Shown here: piece by piece, positions 22,682-32,463 of the stretch | Numbering within the stretch: position 1 is the stretch's first letter | How the letters are laid out: each line of letters starts with the position of its first letter | Source of the DNA: an uncultured Nostocoides sp. | GTDB lineage: Bacteria; Actinomycetota; Actinomycetes; Actinomycetales; Dermatophilaceae | Reading direction: 5' to 3' | Assembly (NCBI GenBank): GCA_937907685.1 | Contig: CALCXF010000018.1 | Coordinates: 1-64,000, forward strand | DNA: 64,000 nucleotides | The notes under the pieces: model-generated | The model's database searches: none | Told to the model about the DNA's origin: nothing | Seen by the model: the letters and a program-made list of their open reading frames with translations, nothing else | Made by a program: the position numbers and the translations under genes

Positions 22682-23415
22682 GGGCGGCCGGCGACGTCGA
22701 GGGCGTCGGTCAGTGTGAACGCGCCGCGGTAGAGCGCCGAGCCGATGATCGCTCCTTCCACCCCGTCCACCACGAGCCCCCGGAGCGCGACGACGTCGGC
22801 GAGGGTGGACACCCCGCCCGACGCCACGACCGGGCGGTCGGTGCGGGCGCACACCTCGCTCAGCAGCCGGAGGTTGGGTCCCTGCAGCATGCCGTCCCTG
22901 GCCACGTCGGTGACGACGTACCGGGCACAGCCCTCGGCGTCGAGGCGAGCCAGGGTCTCCCACAGGTCTCCGCCCTCGCGGGTCCAGCCGCGGGCTGCGA
23001 GGGTCGTGCCGCGCACATCGAGGCCCACCGCCACCCGGTCGCCGTGCTCGGCGATGGCCCGGGCCGTCCAGTCGGGGTCCTCGAGGGCAGCGGTGCCGAC
23101 GTTGACCCGGCGGCATCCGGTCGCCAGCGCTCGCTCCAGGGACTCTCGGTCGCGGATCCCGCCGCTCATCTCCACCTTGATGTCGAGGTGACCGACGATG
23201 GTCCGCAGCAGCTCGGCGTTGGAGCCACGCCCGAACGCCGCGTCGAGGTCGACGAGGTGGAGCCACTCGGCGCCCTGCTCCTGCCACGCGAGGGCGGCCT
23301 CGACCGGGTCGCCGAACTCGCCGCCGCTTCCGGCAACGCCTTGGACGAGCTGGACTGCGCGACCGTCCACGACGTCGACCGCCGGCAGGAGCTCGAGTCG
23401 GGGCTGGTCGGTCAC
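22678..23415 (-). CDS. priA: phosphoribosyl isomerase A (HisA, probably also TrpF activity)
   Basis: This (beta-alpha)8 isomerase of about 245 residues acts in histidine synthesis. In actinobacteria the enzyme usually also performs the TrpF step of tryptophan synthesis. Seen: [18 protein letters not shown] with the first catalytic Asp, VEMSGGIRD and [16 protein letters not shown] with the second catalytic Asp. GTG at 23415 has GGAG 7 bases upstream. Dual activity is inferred from lineage, not shown by the sequence alone. Confidence 0.93.
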   Translation of the reverse strand: MTDQPRLELLPAVDVVDGRAVQLVQGVAGSGGEFGDPVEAALAWQEQGAEWLHLVDLDAAFGRGSNAELLRTIVGHLDIKVEMSGGIRDRESLERALATGCRRVNVGTAALEDPDWTARAIAEHGDRVAVGLDVRGTTLAARGWTREGGDLWETLARLDAEGCARYVVTDVARDGMLQGPNLRLLSEVCARTDRPVVASGGVSTLADVVALRGLVVDGVEGAIIGSALYRGAFTLTDALDVAGRP

Positions 23416-23491
23416 GAAGGTTCTCCGGTCGTTGTCGTCCACGTCGCCGGCCATCGTGCCGGACGCGCCGGGCGGCATCCTCGTCGCCCCC

Positions 23492-24131
23492 TCAGAGGGC
23501 CTTGACCCAGTTCTCGAGGAGCGTGAGTCCGGCCTCGCCGGACTTCTCCGGGTGGAACTGCGTGGCGCAGGGGCCCGTTCTCGACCGCCGCGACGAAGCG
23601 CTCTCCGTGGCAGGCCCACGTCACCTGCGGCTCGACGGAAGCAAAGGGGCCGTCCCCGGTGGGGAGGTCCCAGGCGTGGGCGGCATACGAGTGGACGAAG
23701 TAGAAGCGCTCGTGGGCGATGCCCGCGAAGAGCACGGTGCCTGCAGGAGCCTCGACGGTCGACCAGCCCATGTGGGGCACCACCGGTGCGGCGAGCCTCG
23801 ACACGATGCCGGGCCACTCCCCGACGCCCGCCACCGGTCTCTCGCTCGGCTCCGAGGAGCCCTCGAACATCACCTGCATCCCGACGCACACGCCCAGCAC
23901 GGGCCGTCCGCCGGCGAGGCGAGCGTCGATGAGACGGGGTCCGTCGACGGCGACGAGGCCGGCCATGCACGCGTGGAAGTTGCCGACGCCCGGGACCAAG
24001 AGGCCGTCCGCGCCCAGCGCTGCCTCGGGCTCGCTCGTCAGGGTGACTTCCGCGCCGACGTGCTCCAGGGCGCGCACCGCACTGCGCACGTTGCCGCTGC
24101 CGTAGTCGAGGACGACGACCGATGCGCTCAT
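23492..24131 (-). pseudogene. hisH: imidazole glycerol phosphate synthase subunit HisH, reading frame broken
   Basis: HisH is the glutaminase that feeds ammonia to HisF. The first about 185 residues are normal, with [20 protein letters not shown], the nucleophile region [12 protein letters not shown] and [17 protein letters not shown]. Near 23568-23577 the frame shifts by one base (equally, two bases are missing). The family end [14 protein letters not shown] followed by [10 protein letters not shown] is found in the next frame, stopping at 23492. The unshifted frame loses the catalytic His and Glu of HPEK and runs on to 23412. It is a real pseudogene or a sequencing error at a G/C run; the rest of the his cluster is intact. 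The ATG overlaps the upstream gene as ATGA. Confidence 0.85.
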
Positions 24132-24787
24132 TCTCGTCCGCCGCCCTGGTGGCCCGCTCGTCCCTGCTCCGTCAGGTCGGCGCGGTGGGCCGCCTCTTCG
24201 GCCATGAGCCGGTCGAACGCCATCACCCCCCGCACGGACGGCTCCACGTCTGCGGCCCCCTCGGCCTCGCCGCCGACGAGCATCTCCCGGCCGGGGAGGC
24301 CCAACAGCCCAAGTACGGTGACGAGCAGGTCGACGGGTGCGCCGAGACCCGAGCGGAGGACGTCCGCCAGCGCCTCCTCGCGCACCGTGCCCTCGGCTGC
24401 GGCGGCCCGGAGCAGCATCGGCAACGAGAGCCCGTCCAGCTGCGGGGTCTCGACAACACCCCGCCGGGGCGCCCACACGAGCCAGTGCATGCTCGAGCGG
24501 ATGCCGGCCGGCTGGACCGTGATCGCGGCCCGTCCGCGGACGTCGAAGAGGCCCACGGCCGGCCTCGCCCGCCACGGCGCCGGCCGGGCGGCGAGCAGCT
24601 CCAGGGCGACGTCGTACGGAGCGGCGCTGCGCGCCCGATCCTCGGCCAGGGAGATTCCCGTCCACCGGCCGAGTGGGGCGACGGTCACCGGGACCAGACC
24701 CCGCCGCACCCACCGGGTGACTGCGGCGGGCGACCGGCGCACGAGCACGAGGCCGTGTCCGGCGCCGGACCCCAGGTCGGCAGCCAC
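24128..24787 (-). CDS. uncharacterised protein between hisB and hisH
   Basis: The product is about 219 residues with no signal peptide or clear membrane segment. It is rich in Ala, Arg, Leu and Gly, with [18 protein letters not shown] and a central [20 protein letters not shown] region. I do not recognise a domain. GTG at 24787 starts 3 bases after the hisB stop, and the TGA overlaps the hisH ATG, so it is tightly built into the his operon. A function tied to histidine synthesis is possible but unproven. Confidence 0.7.
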   Translation of the reverse strand: MAADLGSGAGHGLVLVRRSPAAVTRWVRRGLVPVTVAPLGRWTGISLAEDRARSAAPYDVALELLAARPAPWRARPAVGLFDVRGRAAITVQPAGIRSSMHWLVWAPRRGVVETPQLDGLSLPMLLRAAAAEGTVREEALADVLRSGLGAPVDLLVTVLGLLGLPGREMLVGGEAEGAADVEPSVRGVMAFDRLMAEEAAHRADLTEQGRAGHQGGGRE

Positions 24788-24790
24788 GGG

Positions 24791-25405
24791 CTAGAGCGCG
24801 CCCTTGGCGCTGGGGATCCCCTCGACACGGGGGTCCCGAGCGACGGCGGCGCGCAACGCACGGGCGAGCGCCTTGAACTGCGCCTCGACGACGTGGTGGG
24901 GGTCGCGACCCGAGAGCACTCGCACGTGCAGCGCGACCTGCGCGTGGAGGGCGAAGGACTCCAGGACGTGCCGGGTCAGCGAGCCGACGTAGTGGCCGCC
25001 GATGAGGACGTACTGCTGGCCCTCGGGCTCGCCCTCGTGGACGACATAGGGACGTCCGGCGACGTCGACGACGGCCTGAACGAGGGCTTCGTCGAGCGGG
25101 ACGGTGGCGTCGCCGAAGCGCGAGATCCCGCTCTTGTCACCGAGCGCGTGCCGAACGGCCTGGCCCAGCACGATCGCCACGTCCTCCACCGTGTGGTGGG
25201 CGTCGACGTGGGTGTCGCCCTCGGCCGTGACGGTGATGTCGATGAGTGAGTGCTTGGCGAGCGAGAGCAGCATGTGGTCGTAGAACGGCACCCCCGTGGT
25301 GACCTCTCCGCGCCCGGTGCCGTCGAGGTCGACGGTCACCTCGACCGTGCTTTCGGTCGTGCCCCTGCGCACGGTGGCCGTGCGGGGGGCGGCAGCGCTG
25401 CTCAC
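24791..25405 (-). CDS. hisB: imidazoleglycerol-phosphate dehydratase
   Basis: This Mn-dependent enzyme of about 204 residues dehydrates IGP in histidine synthesis. The two metal-binding His motifs, DAHHTVED (about residue 70) and [17 protein letters not shown] (about 170-185), are complete. GTG at 25405 overlaps the hisC stop as GTGA. No phosphatase domain is fused, as expected outside enterobacteria. Confidence 0.95.
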   Translation of the reverse strand: MSSAAAPRTATVRRGTTESTVEVTVDLDGTGRGEVTTGVPFYDHMLLSLAKHSLIDITVTAEGDTHVDAHHTVEDVAIVLGQAVRHALGDKSGISRFGDATVPLDEALVQAVVDVAGRPYVVHEGEPEGQQYVLIGGHYVGSLTRHVLESFALHAQVALHVRVLSGRDPHHVVEAQFKALARALRAAVARDPRVEGIPSAKGAL

Positions 25406-26532
25406 GCGGGTGCTCCTGTGCGGTGGGTGGGGGCGAGGTCGGCGACCGCCTCGAGGAACCGGCTGGTCTCGTGCGCAGTCCCGGCCGTGACACGAAGATA
25501 GTGCGGGATGCCGACGTCGCGGACGAGGACGCCCCTGGCGAGCAGCGCGTCCCAGGCCGCGCGGGCGTCAGCAAGACCGCCGAAGAGCACGAAGTTGGCG
25601 TCGCTGGGTACGGGGTCGAGACCCCGCTCGCAGAGGCCGGTGACGATCCGGTCCCGTTGGCTCTTGATGACGGCGACCGTCTCGAGCATGAGGTCTGCGT
25701 GAGCCAGGGCCGCTCTCGCGATCGCCTGCGTCTGGGTGGACAGGTGGTAGGGCATCCGGACGAGGCGCAGCGCGTCGACGAGGGCCGGGTCGGCCGCCAG
25801 GTACCCGAGCCGGCCGCCGGCGAGCGCAAACGCCTTGCTCATCGTCCTGGTCACCACGAGACGCGGCCGGGCGCGGAGCAGGGTCAGCGCGCTCGGCGTA
25901 CCCGGCCGGGCGAACTCCGCATACGCCTCGTCGACGACGACGAGCGCACCGTCCGCCGCGTCGTAGACGGCCGCAACGACCTCGAGGTCGAGAGCGGTGC
26001 CGGTCGGGTTGTTCGGGGAGCAGAGGAAGACGACGGCGGGGCGGTGGCGGCGGACCTGGTCCACGGCGGATGCCGCGTCGAGGTCGAACGGTCCCCCGCC
26101 CAGGATCCCGCGCAGCCCGTCGACCCACGCCGTGCCCGTGGTCCTCGTGATGATCGGGTGCATCGAGTAGGCGGGGGTGAACCCGAGGGCGGCACGACCG
26201 GACCCGCCGAACGCCTGGAGCAGATGCAGGAGCACTTCGTTGGAGCCGTTCCCCGCCCACACCTGCTCCGGTGACACCGGGGTTCCGCTGCGGGACAGGT
26301 AGGTCGCGAGTGCCTCACGCAGGGCGGTGAACTCCCGGTCCGGGTAGCGGTTCAGGCCTGCCGCGACCTCCGCCACGGCGGCGGTCATCGCTGCGACGAC
26401 GAGCGGCGGCACAGCATACGAGTTCTCGTTGGTGTTGAGCGCGACGGGAACCTCCAGCTGAGGGGCGCCGTAGGGTGTGCGGCCCCGCAGGTCGGGACGC
26501 AGCAACGCCTCGATCACCGAGCGGGGGTCCAT
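25402..26532 (-). CDS. hisC: histidinol-phosphate aminotransferase
   Basis: This PLP enzyme of about 376 residues has [33 protein letters not shown] and [10 protein letters not shown], plus the Schiff-base Lys in [12 protein letters not shown]. The ATG at 26532 lies 8 bases after TAGACT and has no ribosome-binding site, so it may also be translated from its own leaderless transcript, in addition to read-through from hisD. The frame is open upstream, but conserved sequence begins here. Confidence 0.94.
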   Translation of the reverse strand: MDPRSVIEALLRPDLRGRTPYGAPQLEVPVALNTNENSYAVPPLVVAAMTAAVAEVAAGLNRYPDREFTALREALATYLSRSGTPVSPEQVWAGNGSNEVLLHLLQAFGGSGRAALGFTPAYSMHPIITRTTGTAWVDGLRGILGGGPFDLDAASAVDQVRRHRPAVVFLCSPNNPTGTALDLEVVAAVYDAADGALVVVDEAYAEFARPGTPSALTLLRARPRLVVTRTMSKAFALAGGRLGYLAADPALVDALRLVRMPYHLSTQTQAIARAALAHADLMLETVAVIKSQRDRIVTGLCERGLDPVPSDANFVLFGGLADARAAWDALLARGVLVRDVGIPHYLRVTAGTAHETSRFLEAVADLAPTHRTGAPA

Positions 26533-26540
26533 GGTCGGGA

Positions 26541-26546
26541 AGTCTA
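26541..26546 (-). promoter_or_regulatory. probable internal his promoter -10 overlapping the hisD stop
   Basis: TAGACT is 8 bases before the hisC ATG. Its TAG is also the stop codon of hisD. It would give a leaderless hisC transcript separate from the hisD promoter. No good -35 is visible. Confidence 0.45.
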
Positions 26547-27932
26547 GGTGGGGAGGTCGTCGAGCCGCGGGTGCCGGGCCAGCACCGCCTCGCCGTGGGC
26601 CGGCAGGTCCTCGGCACGTGCGAGGGTGACCACGTGGCCACCCACCTCGCGGAGGGCCTCCGCGGAGTACGTCACGACGTGGATGCCGCGAAGGAACGAC
26701 TGCACGGACAGTCCGCTCGAGTGGCAGGCACACCCTCCCGTCGGCAACACGTGGTTCGACCCTGCGCAGTAGTCGCCGAGGCTCACCGGGGACCAGGCGC
26801 CGACGAAGACCGCCCCGGCGTTGCGCACCCGGGCGGCCACGGCGGCGGCGTCGCGGGTCTGGATCTCCAGGTGCTCCGCGGCGTAGGCGTTGACGAGGTC
26901 GAGGCCGGCGTCCACGTCGTCGACGAGGACGATGGCCGACTGCCTGCCTGCGAGCGCCCTCGCCACGCGCTCCGAGTGCTTGGTCGACGAGACGCGTCGC
27001 ACGAGCGCGACCTCGACGGCCTCCGCCAGCTCCGCCGAGTCGGTGACGAGGACCGCGGCGGCCTGCGGGTCGTGCTCAGCCTGGGAGACGAGGTCGGAGG
27101 CGACGTGCTCGGCATCCGCTGAGTCGTCGGCGAGCACGGCGATCTCCGTCGGGCCGGCCTCGGCGTCGATGCCGATGACACCCTTGAGCAACCGCTTGGC
27201 GGCGGCGACGTAGATGTTGCCGGGGCCGGTCACGAGGGTCACCGGCTCACAGACGTCGTCCCCGTCCTCCAGGCCGTATGCGAAGGCGGCGACCGCCTGG
27301 GCGCCGCCCATCGTCCACACCTCCTCGACCCCGAGAAGGGCACAGGCCGCGAGGATCGACGGGTGCGGCCACCCGCCGTGGTCCGTCTGCGGCGGGCTCG
27401 CGACGGCCAGGCTAGGAACACCGGCGAGCTGCGCGGGAACGACGTTCATGACGACGCTGCTCGGATAGACCGCCAGGCCCCCCGGCACGTAGAGGCCCAC
27501 GCGGTCGACGGGCACCCAGCGCTCGGTCACGATGCCGCCGTCGCTCACCGTGGTCGTCGTGTCGGTGCGCCGCTGGTCGGCGTGGACCACACGGGCGCGG
27601 CGGATCGACTCCTCCAGTGCCACGCGCACGGCCGGGTCGAGCGTCGCCAGCGCGGTGTCGATGACGTCCTTCGGCACCCGCAGCCGCGGAGGCGCCGTTC
27701 CGTCGAAGCGTTCCGCCAGGGCGTACACCGCGGAGGCACCGCGCTCCCGGACGTCCTCGACGATCGGGCGCACGGCATCCAACGCCGCCTCGACGTCGAA
27801 CTCGGCGCGCGGCAGCACGGCGCGGAGTGCGCGGAGCGTCAGGTGCCGACCGCGCAGGTCCATCCTCGGGATGACGCCCGTTGCGGTGCCGGGCGGAAGG
27901 GTGCCGGAGCTGCCGGCGCTGCCGAGGGACAT
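26544..27932 (-). CDS. hisD: histidinol dehydrogenase
   Basis: This Zn- and NAD-dependent enzyme of about 462 residues catalyses the last two steps of histidine synthesis. Motifs seen are [35 protein letters not shown] and AAEHLEIQT near the C-terminal metal site. The ATG at 27932 is 7 bases after TAGACT, suggesting a leaderless start with a short Ser/Gly-rich N-terminus. A second ATG at 27863 (MDLRGRHL) is closer to where homologues usually begin. Confidence 0.93.
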   Translation of the reverse strand: MSLGSAGSSGTLPPGTATGVIPRMDLRGRHLTLRALRAVLPRAEFDVEAALDAVRPIVEDVRERGASAVYALAERFDGTAPPRLRVPKDVIDTALATLDPAVRVALEESIRRARVVHADQRRTDTTTTVSDGGIVTERWVPVDRVGLYVPGGLAVYPSSVVMNVVPAQLAGVPSLAVASPPQTDHGGWPHPSILAACALLGVEEVWTMGGAQAVAAFAYGLEDGDDVCEPVTLVTGPGNIYVAAAKRLLKGVIGIDAEAGPTEIAVLADDSADAEHVASDLVSQAEHDPQAAAVLVTDSAELAEAVEVALVRRVSSTKHSERVARALAGRQSAIVLVDDVDAGLDLVNAYAAEHLEIQTRDAAAVAARVRNAGAVFVGAWSPVSLGDYCAGSNHVLPTGGCACHSSGLSVQSFLRGIHVVTYSAEALREVGGHVVTLARAEDLPAHGEAVLARHPRLDDLPT

Positions 27933-27939
27933 GCCGGCC

Positions 27940-27945
27940 AGTCTA
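27940..27945 (-). promoter_or_regulatory. probable his operon promoter -10
   Basis: TAGACT lies exactly 7 bases before the hisD ATG at 27932. It is the first gene of hisD-hisC-hisB-unknown-hisH-priA-sseB. The spacing fits transcription beginning at or next to the A of the start codon. Confidence 0.55.
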
Positions 27946-27981
27946 GGTTTCCACCTCCAGCTGCCCCTCAACGCCGTCCAG

Positions 27982-28012
27982 CCCCGGTGCCCTGCGGGCC
28001 GCGGGCCCGGGG
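27982..28012 (-). terminator. possible terminator after glnE
   Basis: Nested GC stems lie immediately after the glnE stop: CCCCGG (27982-27987) with CCGGGG (28007-28012), and inside them GGGCC with GGCCC. No T-run follows. A weak call, supported by position between glnE and the hisD promoter. Confidence 0.35.
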
Positions 28013-31009
28013 TCAGGCGTCGTAGAACTCGGCGTCGTGGGCGGCTCGGGCTCGCCGGGCGACCCTGCGGTAGCGCTCCCCCAGCTCCTGACCGGAGCCC
28101 CCCGGCAGGCCGAGGATGCGCGCGATGCCGTCCGCGTCACGGCTGTCGGTCGGAACCGCGTCGAGGGCCTTGGAACGGAAGAGGACGCCGGCGTTGCGCA
28201 TGGCAGAGGCCAGCCGCCAGGACGCGGCGAGGTCCACGGCGTTCTCGGGCCTGACGAGTCCGAGCGACTCGGCCGCAGCCAGGGCCTGCATCGTCGAGGT
28301 GGTCCGCAGCTCGGGTCGGGCGTGCGCGTGCCGGAGCTGCACCAGCTGGACGACCCACTCGACGTCGGAGAGCCCGCCGTGGCCGAGCTTGAAGTGCGTC
28401 TTGCGGTCGGCTCCTCGCGGCAGGCGCTCGGACTCCATGCGGGCCTTCAACGTGCGGATCTCGCGGACCTGCCGGTCGCCGAGGCCCCCTTCGGGCCAGC
28501 GGATCGGCGCGATGAGGTCGACGAAGCGCTCGCCGAGGCTCTCGTCACCGGCGACCGGCGTCGCCCGGAGGAGGGCCTGCGCCTCCCAGACGAGGGACCA
28601 GCGGGAGTAGTACTCCCGGAAGGAGGCCAGGGACCGGACGAGCGGACCGCTCTTGCCCTCCGGGCGCAGCGACGCGTCGACGTCGAGGTTCGGGTCCGGG
28701 CCGCGGAGCCCCAGCAGCCGGATGAGCTCCTTGACCACCTCGAGCGCCTGGGTCTGCGCCTCGCCCTCGTCGGCGCCCTCCACCGGGTCGTGGACGAAGA
28801 GCACGTCGGCATCCGACCCGTAGCCCTGTTCGCGGCCACCCAGCCGCCCCATCCCGACGACGAGGAGCCGGGTGAGCGGCGGGGCGCCGTGTCGCTCCTC
28901 GAGGTCGCGAAGGCACACCTCGAGAGCGACCTGGAGCAGCGCGGCCGTGAGGTCCGTCATGGCTGCACCGAGGGCGTCCAGTGCCAGCGAACCGGAGAGG
29001 TCGGCGACCGCGACACGGAACAGCTCGGAGCGCCGGATGGTCCGCGCGGCGAGCACCGCCGACTCGGGGTCGTCCTTTCGGCCCGCGGCTGCACGCATCC
29101 GGCGCAGCAGGTCCTCGCGCGCGCGTGGGAGCAGCCCCGACGAGTCACCGAGGAACTGCACGCACTCGGGAGCCTGTTCCAGCAGGTCGGCGGCGAACCG
29201 GCTGCGGGCCAGGGTGTGAGCCAGCCGCTCCGCCGCCGACCCCTCGTCCCGGAGCAGCCGGAGGTACCAGTGGGTCGAGCCGAGCTCCTCGCTGATCCTG
29301 CGGAACGCGAGCAGCCCGGCATCGGGGTCCGCCTCGTCGGCGAACCAGCCGAGCATGACCGGGAGGAGCTGGCGCTGGATTGCTGCCCGTCGGCTGATCC
29401 CGTCGGTGAGCGACTCGAGGTGGCGCAGCGCACCGCCGGGGTCCCGGAAGCCCAACGCGGACAGGCGCTCGCGCGCCGCCTTGGGCGTGAGTCGAACCTC
29501 CGAGTCCGACAGCCGGGCGACCGCGGAGAGCAGCGGCCGGTAGAAGATCCGTTCGTGCAGCCGGCGGACCTCGCGCTGCTGGGCCCGCCACTGCGCCACG
29601 ACGGCCTCGCCGGGCGAGGAGCGGTGGCCGAGCGCGCGCCCGAGCCGCCGCAGGTCGGCCTCGGACGTCGGCATGAGGTGCGTGCGCCGCAGCCGATGGA
29701 GCTGGATGCGGTGCTCCAGCGTGCGCAGCAGCCGGTATGCCGTCCCGAGCGTCGCCGCGTCCTCGCGCCCGACGTACCCGCCCGCCGAGAGCGCCTCGAG
29801 CCCCTCGAGCGTCGTCCCCGTGCGCAGCGTCTCGTCCGCGCGGCCGTGCACCAGCTGCAGCAGCTGGACCGAGAACTCGACGTCCCTCAGGCCGCCGGGG
29901 CCCAGCTTCAGCTGGCGGTCCGCCTCGCCGACGGGGATGTGCCGCTCCACCCGCCGGCGCATCTCCTGGACGTCGTCGACGAAGTTCTCGCGGGCCGACG
30001 CCTGCCACACCATCGGCTGGACCGCGTCGCAGTAGTCCCGGCCGACCTCCGGGTCTCCGGCGACCGGCCTGGCCTTCAGCAGCGCCTGGAACTCCCAGGT
30101 CTTGGCCCACCGCTCGTAGTAGGCCCGGTGGCTGGCCACCGTCCGCACGAGGGGCCCGTTCTTCCCCTCGGGCCGCAGGGCCGGGTCGACCTGCCACAGG
30201 GAGCCGGCCGCCGTCGAGGCCGAGCAGATGCGCATGAGGCGGGTGGCGAGGTCCGTGGCCACGGCTGTCGACTCGTCCTCGGGAACGTCGGGGGCCGGCT
30301 CGGCGACGAAGATGACATCGACATCGGAGACGTAGTTGAGCTCGGAGCCCCCCGCCTTGCCCATGGCCACCACGGCGAAGCGGGTTCGGTCGGCATCCGG
30401 ACCGACCTCTTCCCGGGCGAGGACGAGGGCGGCCTCCAGGGCCGCCTGGGCGAGGTCGGCGAGGGCTCCTGCCGTGTCCGGGAGGCTCGCGAGCGGGTCC
30501 GCCGATGCGACGTCGAGGGCCGCGATGCCGAGGAGCTGTTCACGGTATGCCGTGCGCAGGACGTCGATCCCCGGCACGTCGCCCGGGCTGCTGACGGCGT
30601 CCACGAGTCGCCGCACGCGCTCGGCTGCCTCCAGCGGACGAGCGTCCGTCACGGCGGTCCAGTGCCGCGGGTTCGCGCAGAGGTGGTCCGCCAGCGCTGT
30701 CGAGCTGCCCAGGACCGCGAGCATCCGGTCCCGCGCCACTCCCGGCTGGGCGAGGGTCTCCGTGACCGCACTGCACACCGTCGGCTCCCGGCAGGCCGCC
30801 TCCATGAAGCGCACCAGCCCGAGGAGAGCACCGTCCGGGTCGGGCACCTCGGCGAGGGCCGCCGCGAGGCCGTCCGGCTCGATGTGGTCACGCGAGCGCA
30901 CGAGGCCCGCGACCGCGGGGTCGTCGAGGAGGACGTGCGCGCGTCCAGCGTCGGCGAAGCCCAGCCGGGCGATCGCGGCCGGGAGCGAGCCGGGGGCCCG
31001 TGAGCTCAT
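28013..31009 (-). CDS. glnE: bifunctional glutamine synthetase adenylyltransferase/deadenylase
   Basis: The 998-residue enzyme modifies glutamine synthetase according to nitrogen status. It has two nucleotidyltransferase units: the N-terminal one carries [15 protein letters not shown] (about residues 220-235) and the C-terminal one [15 protein letters not shown] (about 730-745). Each is followed by an [16 protein letters not shown] segment and a helical GlnD-like domain. Length and order match actinobacterial GlnE. The ATG at 31009 follows the glnA stop by 10 bases, so the enzyme and a glutamine synthetase share an operon. Confidence 0.95.
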   Translation of the reverse strand: MSSRAPGSLPAAIARLGFADAGRAHVLLDDPAVAGLVRSRDHIEPDGLAAALAEVPDPDGALLGLVRFMEAACREPTVCSAVTETLAQPGVARDRMLAVLGSSTALADHLCANPRHWTAVTDARPLEAAERVRRLVDAVSSPGDVPGIDVLRTAYREQLLGIAALDVASADPLASLPDTAGALADLAQAALEAALVLAREEVGPDADRTRFAVVAMGKAGGSELNYVSDVDVIFVAEPAPDVPEDESTAVATDLATRLMRICSASTAAGSLWQVDPALRPEGKNGPLVRTVASHRAYYERWAKTWEFQALLKARPVAGDPEVGRDYCDAVQPMVWQASARENFVDDVQEMRRRVERHIPVGEADRQLKLGPGGLRDVEFSVQLLQLVHGRADETLRTGTTLEGLEALSAGGYVGREDAATLGTAYRLLRTLEHRIQLHRLRRTHLMPTSEADLRRLGRALGHRSSPGEAVVAQWRAQQREVRRLHERIFYRPLLSAVARLSDSEVRLTPKAARERLSALGFRDPGGALRHLESLTDGISRRAAIQRQLLPVMLGWFADEADPDAGLLAFRRISEELGSTHWYLRLLRDEGSAAERLAHTLARSRFAADLLEQAPECVQFLGDSSGLLPRAREDLLRRMRAAAGRKDDPESAVLAARTIRRSELFRVAVADLSGSLALDALGAAMTDLTAALLQVALEVCLRDLEERHGAPPLTRLLVVGMGRLGGREQGYGSDADVLFVHDPVEGADEGEAQTQALEVVKELIRLLGLRGPDPNLDVDASLRPEGKSGPLVRSLASFREYYSRWSLVWEAQALLRATPVAGDESLGERFVDLIAPIRWPEGGLGDRQVREIRTLKARMESERLPRGADRKTHFKLGHGGLSDVEWVVQLVQLRHAHARPELRTTSTMQALAAAESLGLVRPENAVDLAASWRLASAMRNAGVLFRSKALDAVPTDSRDADGIARILGLPGGSGQELGERYRRVARRARAAHDAEFYDA

Positions 31010-31019
31010 GGCGCTGCCG

Positions 31020-32357
31020 TCAGAGCCGGGGCAGGTAGCGCTCGAGCTCGAAGGCGGTCACCTGGTTGCGGTAGTCCTCCCACTCGGCGCGCTTGTTGCG
31101 CAGGAAGAAGTCGAACGTGTGCTCCCCGAGCGTCTCGGCGACGAGCTCGCTGGACTCCATCACGGCGATCGCCTCGCTGAGGCTGGCGGGGAGCGGCTTG
31201 ATACCCATCGCCCTGCGCTCGGAGTCCGTGAGGCTCCAGACGTCGTCCTCGGTCTCGGGCGGCAGGTCGTACGCCTCCTCCACCCCCTTGAGTCCGGCGG
31301 CGAGGAGAACCGCGAAGGTCAGATAGGGGTTGCAGGCCGTGTCGACGCTGCGCACCTCGATCCGGCTGCTGTTGCCCTTGGTCGGCTTGTACATGGGGAC
31401 GCGCACCATGGCGGAGCGGTTGTTGTGCCCCCAGGTCAGGTGCGCAGGCGCCTCGCCTCCGCCCCACAGCCGCTTGTAGGAGTTGACGTACTGGTTCGTG
31501 ACCGCGGTGATCTCCGCGCCGTGCCGGAGCAGCCCGGCGATGAACTGCCGTCCCACCTTGGAGAGCTGGTAAGGGGCACCGGGCTCGTGGAACGCGTTGG
31601 TGTCGCCCTCGAAGAGCGACAGGTGCGTGTGCATCCCCGACCCCGGGTGCTCGGCGAAGGGCTTGGGCATGAACGAGGCGAAGATGCCCTGCTCCAGCGC
31701 CACCTCCTTGATGACGGCTCGGAACGTCATGATGTTGTCCGCGGTCGACAAGGCGTCCGCGTAGCGCAGGTCGATCTCGTTCTGCCCCGGCGCACCCTCG
31801 TGGTGGCTGAACTCGACGGAGATCCCCATGGTCTCGAGCATCGAGATCGCCGCACGGCGGAAGTCGTGGCTGTTGCCGTGCGGCACGTGGTCGAAGTATC
31901 CGGACTGGTCGATGGGCTCCGGGCGCTGGCCCGGCGTCCACCCCTGCTCGAGGAGGAAGAACTCGATCTCCGGGTGGGTGTAGAACGTGAAGCCCTGGTC
32001 GGACGCCTTGGTGAGCGCACGCTGGAGGACGTGCCGGGGGTCGGCCATGCTCGGCGTGCCGTCCGGCAGGGTGAGGTCGCAGAACATCCGCGCGGTGCCA
32101 GGGCTCTCGCCGCGCCACGGCAGGACCTGGAACGTCCCCGGGTCGGGCTTGGCCAGCATGTCGGCCTCGAAGACCCTCGCGAAACCCTCGATGACCGACC
32201 CGTCGAAGCCGATCCCCTCGGCGAACGCGCCCTCGAGCTCGGCGGGGGCGATGGCCACCGACTTCAGCGTGCCGAGCACGTCGGTGAACCACAGCCGGAC
32301 GAACCGGATGTCGCGCTCTTCGATGGTGCGGAGGACGAACTCCTGCTGACGGTCCAT
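31020..32357 (-). CDS. glnA: glutamine synthetase, type I (GlnA2-like)
   Basis: The protein of about 445 residues ligates ammonia to glutamate. It has the beta-grasp N-domain (GFDGSVIEGFARVFEADML), the ATP region KPFAEHPGSGMHTHLSL and the substrate loop NNRSAMVRVP. Size and neighbourhood (directly before glnE) match actinobacterial GlnA2. The segment VEEAYDLPPETEDDVW keeps a Tyr in a YDLPPE context where type I enzymes may be adenylylated. The ATG at 32357 is chosen because AGGA lies about 7 bases before it; a GTG 18 bases upstream is the alternative. Confidence 0.93.
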   Translation of the reverse strand: MDRQQEFVLRTIEERDIRFVRLWFTDVLGTLKSVAIAPAELEGAFAEGIGFDGSVIEGFARVFEADMLAKPDPGTFQVLPWRGESPGTARMFCDLTLPDGTPSMADPRHVLQRALTKASDQGFTFYTHPEIEFFLLEQGWTPGQRPEPIDQSGYFDHVPHGNSHDFRRAAISMLETMGISVEFSHHEGAPGQNEIDLRYADALSTADNIMTFRAVIKEVALEQGIFASFMPKPFAEHPGSGMHTHLSLFEGDTNAFHEPGAPYQLSKVGRQFIAGLLRHGAEITAVTNQYVNSYKRLWGGGEAPAHLTWGHNNRSAMVRVPMYKPTKGNSSRIEVRSVDTACNPYLTFAVLLAAGLKGVEEAYDLPPETEDDVWSLTDSERRAMGIKPLPASLSEAIAVMESSELVAETLGEHTFDFFLRNKRAEWEDYRNQVTAFELERYLPRL

Positions 32358-32379
32358 GTGTCGATCCTGCCGCACCGGT

Positions 32380-32395
32380 GTTTCCTCCGGGTTAC
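32380..32395 (-). promoter_or_regulatory. GlnR-like box upstream of glnA
   Basis: The minus strand reads GTAAC, six bases, GAAAC (32391-32395 and 32380-32384). This matches the half-box described for actinobacterial GlnR (gTnAC-n6-GaAAc). It begins 22 bases upstream of the glnA ATG. The second half-box of a full site is not evident. Regulation by GlnR is inferred from sequence and the nitrogen role of the genes. Confidence 0.45.
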
Positions 32396-32417
32396 CGCGA
32401 GGCGCCCCGGACGGGGG

Positions 32418-32446
32418 AGGGGCCCCGGGATGTTCCCGGGGCCCCT
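32418..32446 (-). terminator. strong terminator hairpin after the M6 peptidase gene
   Basis: A perfect 13-bp GC stem, AGGGGCCCCGGGA with its complement (32418-32430 and 32434-32446), has a 3-base loop. It lies 17 bases after the peptidase stop. No T-run follows on the minus strand. Being symmetric, it could also insulate the glnA promoter. Confidence 0.7.
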
Positions 32447-32463
32447 CCTGTTCCGTCAGCCGG

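Noticed and set aside
23412..23567. hisH continuing in its first frame to 23412 as an intact longer gene
   Set aside because: The sequence after the shift point ([11 protein letters not shown] onwards) is unlike HisH, while the adjacent frame restores HPEK and a family-like C-terminus.
28037..31003. A 988-codon open frame on the plus strand opposite glnE
   Set aside because: It is a mirror of the GC-rich codon pattern of glnE, rich in Arg/Gly/Pro with no recognisable domain. glnE itself has full family motifs.
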